DNA of 64,000 bases from Aquatica leii. Its lineage: Eukaryota; Arthropoda; Insecta; Coleoptera; Lampyridae. The notes under the pieces are model-generated. The model saw only the letters and a list, made by a program, of their open reading frames with translations, made no database searches and had not been told where the DNA came from. Below, one piece after another: positions 33,111 through 43,140 of the stretch (position 1 is its first letter; every line of letters begins with the position of its first letter). Both the position numbers and the translations under genes were made by a program. The stretch lies in assembly GCA_035610365.1 (NCBI GenBank), contig CM069437.1, forward strand, positions 52,352,093 through 52,416,092, written 5' to 3'.

Positions 33111-33360
33111 GTTATCACTCACTAACTTTGTGATACGCAACGCTACGTATAAATACTTTCAACAAATTGTATTGTTTTAACGGTAGTCCGATGTTTCCCG
33201 GGAAAACAGGTATGGGTAGAACCTTCATAACTCGCCCAAGAAATGATGCTTGATTTAGCAAACCGAAATAAATATGTAAATCAATGAATACATTAAAAAT
33301 GGAGAGCGGTCTTAGAAAACCGCTCTAAGTTACCGTGGAAACGACTATGGCTATCGTTTT
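33111..33360 (+). repeat. 250-bp dispersed repeat, copy 1
   Basis: Starts GTTATCACTCACTAACTTTG and ends ACGACTATGGCTATCGTTTT. Copy 2 is at 48260-48503 in the same orientation. Shared blocks include GTAGTCCGATGTTTCCCGG and a stem AGAGCGGT/ACCGCTCT (33303-33310, 33319-33326) with an 8-nt loop. No coding potential. Confidence 0.85.
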
Positions 33361-33966
33361 CTTTTATGAAAACTATTAAAATAATCTACTTATCTCTACT
33401 ATCTAGTTGTTGACATAATAAATCAATACATTGTAGCCAATTTCAGGTTGGTTTTCACTTTTCACTTTAAATTAGAATTTGAACAAATTGCATTTTTATA
33501 CATTGCAATGGTGTAACAATGTTTCTCAGTTCCGCTATAGATTGTTATAACTCATATGTAAACAGCGTGTTTATTTGTGAAAAGAAAACGTAATTTTAAA
33601 CTTATATTTTGATAAACCGTAATGCAAAAAAAGCATATTTTCAATTGAAAACATCCCAAGTGAAATAAAATACAGAAACTAAATATGTAAAAAAATGAAA
33701 AGAATTATTGATTTTGCTAAATTCAGACCAGTTTCTATTTGTACTGATAACTTCAAGTTTTTAAACTTGATGGATATTTTGCATTCAAACCGATATACGT
33801 ACATATCTTTACAAACAAACGTTAACTACAAGGAATATTAGAAATTACAATACAAATTGCTGTAAAATTTTACATTCACTCTTAATTTTATTAATAACAT
33901 TTAAAAATATTTTTCGGATAGAAGTTAGAAAAAATTTAAAATATCGCTCGTCTCAATTATACTCAC

Positions 33967-34031
33967 TTACACAAAAAGGTTAGAGTGGAATCGTCCTTAA
34001 CTCCAAATTCCACTCTAACTTTTTTGTGTAA
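33967..34031. repeat. 25-bp inverted repeat hairpin
   Basis: Arms 33967-33991 (TTACACAAAAAGGTTAGAGT...) and 34007-34031 pair at 24 of 25 positions around a 15-nt loop. It lies 78 bp before the hammerhead-like sequence at 34109, echoing the order palindrome-then-hammerhead seen at 57.7-57.98 kb. Confidence 0.85.
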
Positions 34032-34108
34032 ATTTCTTGTTGTTTGTACCTAAAATGTATTATTTGTTATGTAATAAGAAATGTGTAGCTTACTTACAAT
34101 ATATTTCA

Positions 34109-34152
34109 GTGGCTTGAAGAAGTGCACGCATGATTGCACGAAACGTCGCCAT
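34109..34152 (+). ncRNA. Decayed hammerhead ribozyme motif
   Basis: GTGGC | TTGAAGA | stem II GTGCA...TGCAC | GAAAC | GTC | GCCAT. Stem I (GTGGC with GCCAT, 5 pairs counting one wobble) and stem II (5 pairs) form well, and the GAAAC-GTC part is intact. The conserved first C of CUGANGA is T (34114), a change expected to weaken or abolish cleavage. Stem III is minimal, as in the hammerheads of Penelope-like elements. Confidence 0.55.
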
Positions 34153-34214
34153 ATAAAAAATCTAAAATGGTTTAATTTGCCCCTCCTAGTGAAGAATATT
34201 CTACAACCTATTTA

Positions 34215-35000
34215 TTAATTAAATATAAAAGGAGGACGTAACCTACAGTACTTGAATAATAAAAAATGTTCTTCTATACTAATTTCCGTGCTCTTTAAAT
34301 TAACAAATCTTATACAAATTGAAATTTGTTCTTGGTGACTAGAGTCAGGAGTACACTCTAATAATATGGAATAATATTTTTCCTTTTTAGTTAGTTCTAA
34401 AATTTTGGATTTGATGTTTTCACCGATCAAGTAGATTACCTCATTTTGTATTTTATTTCCTAGAATAAACTGAATCACGTAGAAACTTCTTTCTAGAACA
34501 GCTTGCCAGTATTTAGTTTCTCTGTTTATTACATTATGAATTTCAGGATCAATTATTTCATTTTTATTAAAACGGTTAGAAAGATCTAGTAATTTTAGAA
34601 CATTTTCGTTATGTAACTTATGCTCTTTTCATAATTGTTTAAATGTTCACTTAAATGCTGCCAGTCATTGTAACTAGATTCATCACTAAGGCGAACGGAT
34701 TTCAAATCGCTGTCATTAAAAATTTTGCAACAGAAGCAGTAAAGTGAATTTTTTGTTTTGGAATACAACAACCAAAAACGCTCAATTTTTTCTTTGTTCG
34801 GTAAAATTCTAAAGAAGTAACTATTGGAAAATTTACGCTCCGACTCCGAACTATCTCTCAGATAAATATCCTTTTTGTTTTGATAATGAGCAGGGCCACG
34901 TTCTACTAATTCTTGAATATTATTAGGACGTAATTTCTTTGGCCATAGTGCAGCATGTTTCTAAAGTTGACTCATATTTTCCGTTCTGGTAGTTAGTTAG
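34215..35000 (-). pseudogene. hAT C transposase remnant (ZMYM1-like)
   Basis: Reads KKLRPNNIQELVERGPAHYQ, RIEKIERFWLLYSKTKNSLY-like near 34800, FNDSDLKSVRLSDESSYNDW and HLSEHLNNYEKS near 34650. Then comes ERSFYVIQFILGNKIQNEVI, and finally YYSILLECTPDSSHQEQISI, which holds the first catalytic-region aspartate of hAT transposases. The segment between YVIQF and ILGN is missing compared with element A, so there is an internal deletion. The copy stops at about 34215. Confidence 0.78.
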
Positions 35001-35479
35001 TTTATTTAACAGAAAATGGTTTTGTCTTGGAAATGGATTTATTCCTTTCAGCTTGGTTCATTCTGTATATGTCCATATCAGTTGTGGATTCCTATGATTT
35101 TTCTTGTTTGATTCAAGAGCTTCTTGTAATATGACATCTTCAAAAATTTGGTTTATTAGCGCACAAACCTCGTTTATTGGTTTTTCGATACCTTCTAACT
35201 CAATGCTGTTCTTCCATTGTAATAGTGTAGAAGATTATCGTCTTCAGTTCAATCATCATCGAGAAGTGGTGTAAGAAGTTTTTTCCCGGACTTTAGGATA
35301 CGTTCTCGTCTCATATCTTTTCAACTTCTTGATAATCCAGTAACAATATCTTTCGAATAAACTTTCTTTAGTTCTACAGAATTATCTGCATCTTTGGAAC
35401 CAACAATTTTTTTAAAAACTTTTTATGGTATGGTATTGTATTAAAGGAGTTACATTTAGCAGAAAAAACCTGATCAGGC

Positions 35480-36258
35480 TTTTTTCTGTCTTTGGTACCT
35501 CACCGACAGCGGTTAATTTCCAATAGCTCGCAGCTTTTGAGATTTGTCTACTATAAACAATCGTATTTTATATGTGCCGGAGGCATTACAGCACGGCAGA
35601 AATGTAACTCGTAGTGTGCTCATTTTTCTACCTGAAACTGATGTTTCAGCTTGACGGAGTTAGTGTTTTTTGAAGAAGTAGTTTCTAGAAAAGTTTTCGT
35701 AGGCATTGTAATTTTGATCTGGACAACTACATTTCTGTTATTTTTTTTGAAGCGCGTTTGTAAATAACTCAACTGCAGCCTAGTCACTTGATAATTTTTC
35801 TTCTGTAATTGATAGTTTTAGAATGTCGTACTTGTTTTTGAACTTATCAGGCTATCCGGACCTAGCTTTAATATTGTCATTGTTGTGAGTCTGACTATAA
35901 AAGAATAGTGCTTTTTCACACAAAATTTCTTCCGATACGGGCAAACCTAAAATAATTTAATTTTGTGTTAAAAAATCATACCTATAGTTAATCATCTTTT
36001 TATCTCTAGACCTTTGCTGTAAAAACCATGTATAAACCGTTTTGACAACAATTTTCAATATTTTTCGTTTATCGATCAAAGAACTGTGGTGGCATAGAAT
36101 ATAATACTCGTTTTGTTTTTTTTGATGTCGCAAATTGTTGATTTTCCTGCATTGTATTCTTTCGATAAACTGGTCACTGCGGTACCCGCCTCTAAACTCT
36201 TATTAATCTCGACCTTTATGTTAATTAATAAAGTAACGTGTTTTGTTTTGAAAGTCAT
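35480..36258 (-). pseudogene. Jerky/Tigger-type pogo transposase, broken
   Basis: 36258-36076 gives the CENP-B-like N-terminus KHVTLLINIKVEINKSLEAG, then LSKEYNAGKSTICDIKKNKT. Further down the minus strand, EILCEKALFFYSQTHNND and DKFKNKYDILKLSI near 35850 match the second CENP-B helix-turn-helix. YNAYEN and LRVTFLPCCNASGTYKIRLF, VDKSQKLRAIGN near 35600-35520 match the start of the DDE_1 domain. The DE of NADETGLFW is lost. The sequence from 35480 down to 35010 contains more coding-like pieces (KDMRRERILKSGKKLL) that I cannot place. Confidence 0.7.
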
Positions 36259-36995
36259 TTTAGCTTTAAATTAGAATGCAAACTTAACTCAGTAACAGAC
36301 AATGGTCTAATGAACACAGTGCTGCCGCAGCTAGGTTTTATAACGACCAGAAAATTTGCTGGCGGGAAATTCAAATTATTATTTTATTTATAGAATTAAA
36401 CAATAATACAACTTATACAGCAAAAACTAATAAATTATGTAGTTATATATCAGTTGTAAAATCATTTCAATTTATATCGCAAAGTTTTCCAGTCAGCCTA
36501 CTTACACTCGTGTAATTCAGTGTATATATAATAAAGTGAGTAACTGCACATAATATGAATCATATTGTTGTAGTATTTTAATAACCCCACATATGATTAA
36601 ATGTTGCTTTTCTTTTTTGAAAAAACAAAATTTCATGCACATTTTTTTAAAGAACATCTGATTTAGTTAGCTTAGGAGGTTTAAAAAAGTACTACTGCCT
36701 AATCCAACTAAAGAAAATCTTTCTACGTGAGTACTGTACTTACGCTTCTCTCCAATAGAGAGCCGTATTATCAAAAGTAATTTTCGTAAAATACCTTTCT
36801 ATAAAAAAGCTTACCATGAACTTAACATCAACTTTTAAAACAGTTGACTTGATATGACGCTATCATAATTGTTTACTGTTTTCTGTTTTGCATACAAGTT
36901 TTTTAGTTTTTTTAAAAATGTACTGAAAATGGTAGTGGTAGAACAGTAAACAAGGCAGTTCAAGAGAATATGAAATCAAGGGTTTCCATCATTTA

Positions 36996-38477
36996 GGGGA
37001 AACTGGGGGAATTTTGGCCTTGGGGTAATGGCGGCCCTTGAATATCTCTACGGACTATGCGCGGCTTATGAAGTAACCATGATAAACCGACGTATTCATA
37101 TTGTTTGGGGGTAATGCCAGTCATGTTTATTGGGAAATAACGGCAGTGCCGTCATTACCAGCCAAAAAATTTAAGAGTTGCCATTTAAGTAAAGGAATAA
37201 AAAGTATTGGTTTTTCTTATTCAAAATGCCACGAAACTGTATAAGAAAAAGTAACAAAGCGTCTTGGAGCTAGGAAACTCTGAGAAGAAGTTTTGGAATA
37301 CTTTGATCAACGTTGCAAGATAGACGTAAAAATAACAATTGTTCTAAATCGCGTTAGGAACAAAAACTAGTGGGTTTAGAGACCAAAGAAAATGAGATAG
37401 TGGAGCAAATAGTAACTCTCTCGAAAATTGACTTGGGCGTGACACCAAAGACAATAAAAGAATGTGCGTTCAACTATGCTAAAATAAATAATTTTAGAAA
37501 GGTAAGTTGGCTGGTCGTGATAGATAAAGCACAAAAAGGCTTCCAGACTACAAGGATTTATCTTGTGAATCACGACGTTTTTACGGAAGATGTTTGGGCA
37601 CCTGCTGAAAATCTGCTACCAACTATCATAGAGCATAGAGCAAACAGAAAATGTGGATCAAACCGATGCACTAGCAACCAGAAACTTAAAAAAAAACTAC
37701 ACTAGCAAAGACCTCTTAATTACAGAATGAGGAAAAAAATAGAGTTGTGTCATTTAAGCAAATATTGCCAATACCTAGATGCTCTAAACCGATAACGAAT
37801 GCGCCAAAACAGAATTCTAGAAAACAGTATTCCTTAATCTTCACATCAACACTTATAAAATATGTTCTAGAAGAGAAAGAAAATAACAAACAGAAGAAGG
37901 CGTCAAAAACTAAAAATACAAAGGAGTAAGTATTTTCCGAAAGTAGCAATTAAACAAAAGTAAATGTTGACGAAGAAAGTTTTGCCCCTCGTAAAAAATT
38001 AAAAAGAGTTGCAACTCAAAGTATTAACTATCGCAACAAAGACGGCACCGTAGAACTATCCGATAAGGACGAGGTAAATGAAGACAATTGTATAATATGT
38101 GGAGAATTCGGAAAAGATCGGTAAACTTGGTACCGATGTACGGCGTGCGCTAAATGAGCCTATAAAGGCGTGCACCAGTACACAGCAAAAAATGTTTATT
38201 TGTGACTTTTGTACTTAACTAAAATTTTTGTTTTGATTACTTATGTCTTGAGGCCCTGCCGCAATTACCCCATAATTACGAGTAATACCGGTTCATAGTG
38301 AAGTTTTTGAAAATATTATAGTCTTAAAATTGCATGAGTTCATGTTTCCAATAAAAATTTCTTGCAATTCTATGTAATTTATGTTTAATTTACCATCCTT
38401 ACCATTTCCGTAACTTTAAAAATATAGTCTTGACCCGCGCAATTGCTTAGAAGGCCGGAATTCCCCCGCTCTCCCCC
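36996..38477 (+). mobile_element. pogo element 1 with TA duplication
   Basis: Ends are GGGGAAACTGGGGGAATTTT on the left and, reversed, GGGGGAGAGCGGGGGAATTC on the right, an imperfect inverted terminus. TA at 36994-36995 and 38478-38479 is the expected pogo/Tc1-mariner duplication. Length 1482 bp. Confidence 0.8.
37226..38200 (+). pseudogene. pogo 1 transposase, core deleted, with PHD-like tail
   Basis: MPRNCIRKSNKASW at 37226 begins the psq/CENP-B helix-turn-helix region. The frame 37370-37705 continues IVEQIVTLSKIDLGVTPKTI and AFNYAKINNFRKVSWL, then jumps straight to NHDVFTEDVWAPAEN, a C-terminal motif. The DDE_1 catalytic domain is therefore missing. FKQILPIPRCSKPITNAPKQ and LIFTSTLIKYVLEEKENN at 37747-37929 are the linker of insect pogo proteins. 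CIICGEFGKDR with WYRCTACAK near 38095-38155 resembles the PHD-type zinc finger found at the end of some of them. Confidence 0.75.
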
Positions 38478-38479
38478 TA

Positions 38480-40135
38480 AGTAGTAAGAATCACTTTGCT
38501 GTTCGGATTAAAGAGGCGCTGTTTTGAAAGTATTTTAACTGTACTTATTATTAGTATTATAAATGGACGATCAGTCGACTTTTACCAGTCAGACAGTTTT
38601 CGTTTGTTCTAATGCAGTGTCCTAGCGTAAGCTTTAGCCGTCTGGGGCGGAAGCTAAATTTGTATTTACCGTCTCCTTATTACGTATTTAAATTCAAACA
38701 GCTGAAAAATTTATAGAATTTTGAAGAACTTCCGTAAGAATATATTTTTTATTGTGCATTGTAGAGAAGACAAACAAAAAAGTGCTGTATGTATATTTTA
38801 TAGTACAGTGTACGCCGTTTATTGGAATCACGGACCACGTTATTACTTGGATAATGTTATCTTATCATTTTATTAAAGAACGGGCCGGACGTATGTTACT
38901 ACTACATAGAAAAAACATTGTTTATAGTAATCATAACTTCAGTTTATGTTATTAATTTTCTTCTCGGATTTGTTTATATACACAAACAATAACCTATTTT
39001 ACATTAATTTTTTAATCGAAATGTATTCGGTGCATGTGCATCCAATTAAAATTAATAACATTTTTTGTTAATTTGCAAGCTCAAGTGATATCGAACTTTT
39101 TTTTCTTTATATATTAAACGGTTTAAAGTCTGATAATCAGTTATCGTCTAAAATTAACATGTGCCCAGCGTCAACCCTTTCACTAAGAAATAAACAATAC
39201 ACACATATCAAACAAGAAAGAAATTAACATTTAACAGTTGCTAAATATAAATCAGTGGAATGCAGCTACGCAATTAAAAATTAGCGATGTACCAATAATT
39301 AGAATAATTAACGGTTTTGCCCATGACTGTTATTTTTGCAGTGTATTTATTTATTCAAGTAGGCACGTACTGACCTATATAACATTACTCCATTTAAACA
39401 TCTCTAAATATCTTCGGTTACTTTGTATTTTTAGTGCGCTTGGGAAGAATATGCAGTTCTTAAAATAACAATTTAATTTAACTACGTCTTATGTGATAAC
39501 ATTATTTTTTATTTATTTTTATTTCTCAGCATCCCTGAAATCAATGTGTGGCGTGGAAAATCTATTTAAGCTTTGTTAAAATTAAAAAAAAAATTTATAA
39601 ATTCAAATATTGCGTATGTTATGTATAATAATATATTAACTTAATATTACAAATTGATTGTTAAAGTTGACAGAGCTTACTAGTAATAAATGTGGTACTA
39701 ACATTAAACATTAAAGTTTTTTGTCATGTTTTCAATATCATTCTTTTGAAATAAAAAAAAACTTTGCATGAAATAGCAGAAAAAATAAAGTATGTAACTT
39801 CTGTTGCAAGTCTCATAGCATAACTCTCTCTCATGCAGGGCTCGGGTTACGACATCGCGCCGAGTTAATGTTTGTTATGCTATGCTTTACTTTCAACGTT
39901 AGTCACATAAATTACTGTTATACAATTATATTAATTTACTCATGTTTTAATATTTACAAAAAAAATGACCATTACACTTAATTTTTTCTTCTACTAGGTT
40001 GTATAAATAAGTTTCAAGTTGTTGAATTGCTGGAACCGAAAGAAAACCGAAACGGGACCATTTCTTTTATAAAAACCGGAACCGTTAAAGAAAATTAATG
40101 TTATTGTTTATTATATTTTAGTTTGATGTAAATTA
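38480..40135. other. Spacer, no gene seen
   Basis: AT-rich; only short frames with no domain match. A GC-richer patch near 39830-39875 (GGGCTCGGGTTACGACATCG) is unexplained. Confidence 0.4.
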
Positions 40136-40139
40136 TAGA

Positions 40140-41055
40140 TGCCTAGAACGTACATTAGAAAGACCGATAAGACAATTGTTGACGAAGATGTTATGAAAAT
40201 TGCTATAAAAAGTTGTATAAAAAACAAAACAGCAATTAAAAAGCGGCGAAGCTTTATGGGATTAATAGAAATACAGTTATGTCACGGATTAAAAATATAA
40301 AAGTAACGGGAAATTTGTCGGGCTGGGAAATGTATAGTACTGATGAAGAAAAAAGAACATTTTAAGGAAAATACACTGTGAATCAAGTATGTTCAGTTAC
40401 CAAAGAACAAGATTTGGTAAACTATATTAAAAGGTGTTCTGAGTTACATTACGGATTGTCGTATAAGCAAATTCAAGTTTTTGCTTATGACTATGCTTTA
40501 AATCTTTAAAACTGTAAAATTTCTGTGTGTTGGGAAAGAAATAAGTAGGTTTGTTAAATCTTTAACTTGTGTATACATTGATATCATAAACAATCAATTA
40601 GTTGTTTGGTTTTATGAAGCGGGATTTTATAGTATTATCACTCAAGAAACTTAAAAGCACAAGCATATTGCGAGCGACAAGTTTTAACAAAGACTGAGTA
40701 GAAGAATTTTTGAAAAACTGCATTGATTTATTAGAAACATTTAAATTTGAAGCTGGTCAAATATTTAATTTAAATAAGAGTAGTGTTACAACGGTAGTCA
40801 AAACTATTAATGTAGTTGTTCGAAAGGAGAAAAACAGGTAGGGCAGATAGCTTCAGGAAAACAAGATAAACTAATTTGTTAGCATAGTAAACGCCATAGG
40901 AAACACAGTACCGCCAATGTATGTTGTATCTAGATTAAGACGTGTTAAACAGTATATAACAGATGCTCCAAAGCCTTCGCACATTTTAAGTAATAAATCT
41001 GGGTGGATGACGAAAAAGTTATTTTTAGTTGGAAGACATAAAACAACATTCAAAC
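40140..41055 (+). pseudogene. pogo 2 transposase, N-terminal part, broken
   Basis: MPRTYIRKTDKTIVDEDVMK at 40140 starts the helix-turn-helix region (KAAKLYGINRNTVMSRIK in a neighbouring frame). EQDLVNYIKRCSELHYGLS and IQVFAYDYALNL near 40410-40505 form the second. Then FNLxxSSVTTVVKTINVVV-like near 40770-40830 and GNTVPPMYVVSRLRRVKQYI near 40895-40955, with SGWMTKKLFLVGRHKTTF near 41000, belong to the DDE_1 core. It stops where the Penelope-like element begins and resumes at about 42735. Confidence 0.75.
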
Positions 41056-41059
41056 TGTA

Positions 41060-42730
41060 ATAGCGAAGACTTTCACGGCCGGAGTCTATACTAAGATAAG
41101 AACGTCTTCCGGGTTTGGACCGTGTCATTGTTGTAACCGAAGTTGCCAACGTTTTGTCCAATTTCGCAAGGGGCTTTATCAGGGCGTGAGAGAAATCGAA
41201 GAACTCAAACAAGCAACTAAACTAACTAAAAACTTCTCAAAGGTTAGGTAATCAACTTGTGAACCAAGCCAGATTCTAAACTCCATAGAAGTGACTTAAT
41301 AAGAAATAGTCTCCGCATATAAAGAAGAAGTATCGTTACGGCTGGTTAAGCTCGGTTACGGTTGAAAGGGGGCGTATTTTTGATAAAGGACTAATGACCG
41401 GAACCAAAGAAGGGATAGCTCGAAACCATGATCACGATTGAAGTTATTGGGGTGTTTGATGATTTCTATGTTCTCCTGAAATTTCCGGTTAAAAAAGAAT
41501 GGAGATTTGGCAATCACCGAAACGTTATCAAAATCTATCTTGTGACCTGTAGTAAAATGATGTTCAGCAACCGCAGACTTAGAAATATGCCTTTTCTTTA
41601 TACAATGATCATGTTCTAAAATGCGAGTAATGACGGAACGACCGGTCTCACCAATGTAGACTAAACCACATGAACAAGAAATTTGGTATACATCTTGAGA
41701 TGAAAGTGTAGAAAATTTGTCCTTGGGATAAGGAAGAATCTGAGAGATTTTGCCTGTCGAGTTGAAAAGGGTTTGATACCATTATTACAAAGAAATTTCC
41801 TTATTTGATCTGTAACCTTGTGAATGCAATGTAAAAAAAATCCATTTCGGATTGGATTAGGGAGTAAAAGTATCCTTACGTAATCGAGTACGTGGATGTA
41901 GACGACGATTAATAACTCTATGAATATCTCGCTTCATATAACCATTGTTCACTAAAGTTCTCGTAAGATGACAGAGTTCCTAGTCTAGATTCTTAGGTTG
42001 GCAAATAGAAAAAGCACGATAAACCAAAGATTCAATAACAGAACGTTTCTGTGCAGGATGATGATGAGACGAAGCATGAAGGTATCTATCAGTATGGGTG
42101 GGTTTGCGATAAACAAAATAGCCCATAAGTTCGTTGGGCTTACTAGTCACAGGAACGTCAAGAATGGTGAGAGAACCATTACTTTCGATTTCCATAGTAA
42201 ATTTGATATCGAAGTGTTGATTGTTAAGATGACCAAGAAACTTAGACAATTTGAGTTGACCATGAGGCCAAACAATAAACGTCAACATACCTAAACCAAA
42301 CTTTAGGTTTTAATATTGATGATTCCAAAGCAACCGTTTCAAAGAATTCCATAAAAATGTTAGCTACAACAGGTGATAGAGGAGAACCCATAGAAGCACC
42401 AAAAACCTGTTCGTAAAACTTGTTATCAAAGTGGAAGTAAGTAGAGGATAGACACTTATCAATAAGAGGAACCAATCTTAAGTCCTTGCCATGTTGGACA
42501 GAATATGTGAGATGATAATAAGCGAATCCTTAATAGGAACTTTAGTAAAAAGTGAAGTGACATCAAAACTCGCAAGAAGATCTTGGGGTTCAAGTTTTAT
42601 AATTTGTAGACGTTGAATAAAATGCTGAGAGTTGATGATGTGAGAAGGGGTTTTACCTGTAAACTCGCAAAGAATGTTGGACAAGAACTTGACTAGCTTG
42701 CAGCCATAACATTTTGCAAACATTCTGGTA
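41060..42730 (-). mobile_element. Penelope-like retroelement with GIY-YIG domain, 5' truncated
   Basis: Minus-strand element inside pogo 2. RT and endonuclease coding lies at 42723-41280. The tail near 41182-41140 reads CTGATAAAGCCCC...AAAACGTTGGC, which looks like a worn form of the hammerhead-bearing end region typical of Penelope-like elements. No flanking duplication was identified. Confidence 0.8.
41280..42723 (-). pseudogene. Penelope-like RT and GIY-YIG endonuclease, broken
   Basis: 42723-42478 reads QDLLASFDVTSLFTKVPIKD, RT block A with the catalytic D. 42475-42242 reads GASMGSPLSPVVANIFMEFF and WFRYVDVYC, where the YVDD box has lost its second D. 42288-41980 gives KFLGHLNNQHFDIKFTMEIE, VYRKPTHTDRYLH and a SHHHPAQKRSVIES end. 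Around 41690-41400 the GIY-YIG nuclease follows: VYQISCSCGLVYIGETGRSV, EHDHCIKKRHISKSAVAEHH and IIKHPNNFNRDHGFELSLLW. All canonical parts are present but in several frames with stops. The nuclease nicks target DNA for priming in this class. Confidence 0.85.
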
Positions 42731-42734
42731 GATC

Positions 42735-43140
42735 CTTATTATCTTTTCCACCTGACACAACGCAACGGATGCACCCGTTGGATATGGGCATATTTGGGCC
42801 ATTTAAGTCAGTGCACTAGCAGTTGCATCTCATCTGGTTATTGGCTAATCTAGGGAACGTTATTACACTGATGATTTTAGTAGAGTAAACTAGTAAATCA
42901 TATGGTCGGACTTTTAGTAGAACAAACATAGTTAACGCTTTTCACAAAACAGGATTGTGGCGAAACAGGCTGGCATTTGCCGATGATAATTTTGCTGCTA
43001 CTTTTGTTAAATATCAGTTAAAATTAAAATCTAGATACCGTATTAAATAATCAATCTGAAACATCAATCTCCTCCAGCTTTATAGAAATTGCTAAAATTC
43101 AGGAACCACAAGAACAGCTTCCTTGTTTAAATTTAGAATG
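42735..43140 (+). pseudogene. pogo 2 transposase, C-terminal part
   Basis: LLSFPPDTTQR then HPLDMGIFGPFK at 42735-42808 is the PPHTTHRLQPLDVGVFGPFK block of DDE_1 transposases. INVNAFHKTGLWRNR-like and FADDNFAATF at 42930-43010 is the C-terminal fxxtGi...F segment. About 70 codons that normally lie between this and the N-terminal part are missing, lost at or after the Penelope insertion. Confidence 0.72.

Noticed and set aside
41140..41182. Functional hammerhead at the tail of the Penelope-like element
   Set aside because: CTGATAA and AAAAC replace invariant CTGANGA and GAAAC bases; noted only as a worn relic.
42000..42294. 98-codon plus-strand frame
   Set aside because: Antisense to the Penelope-like RT.
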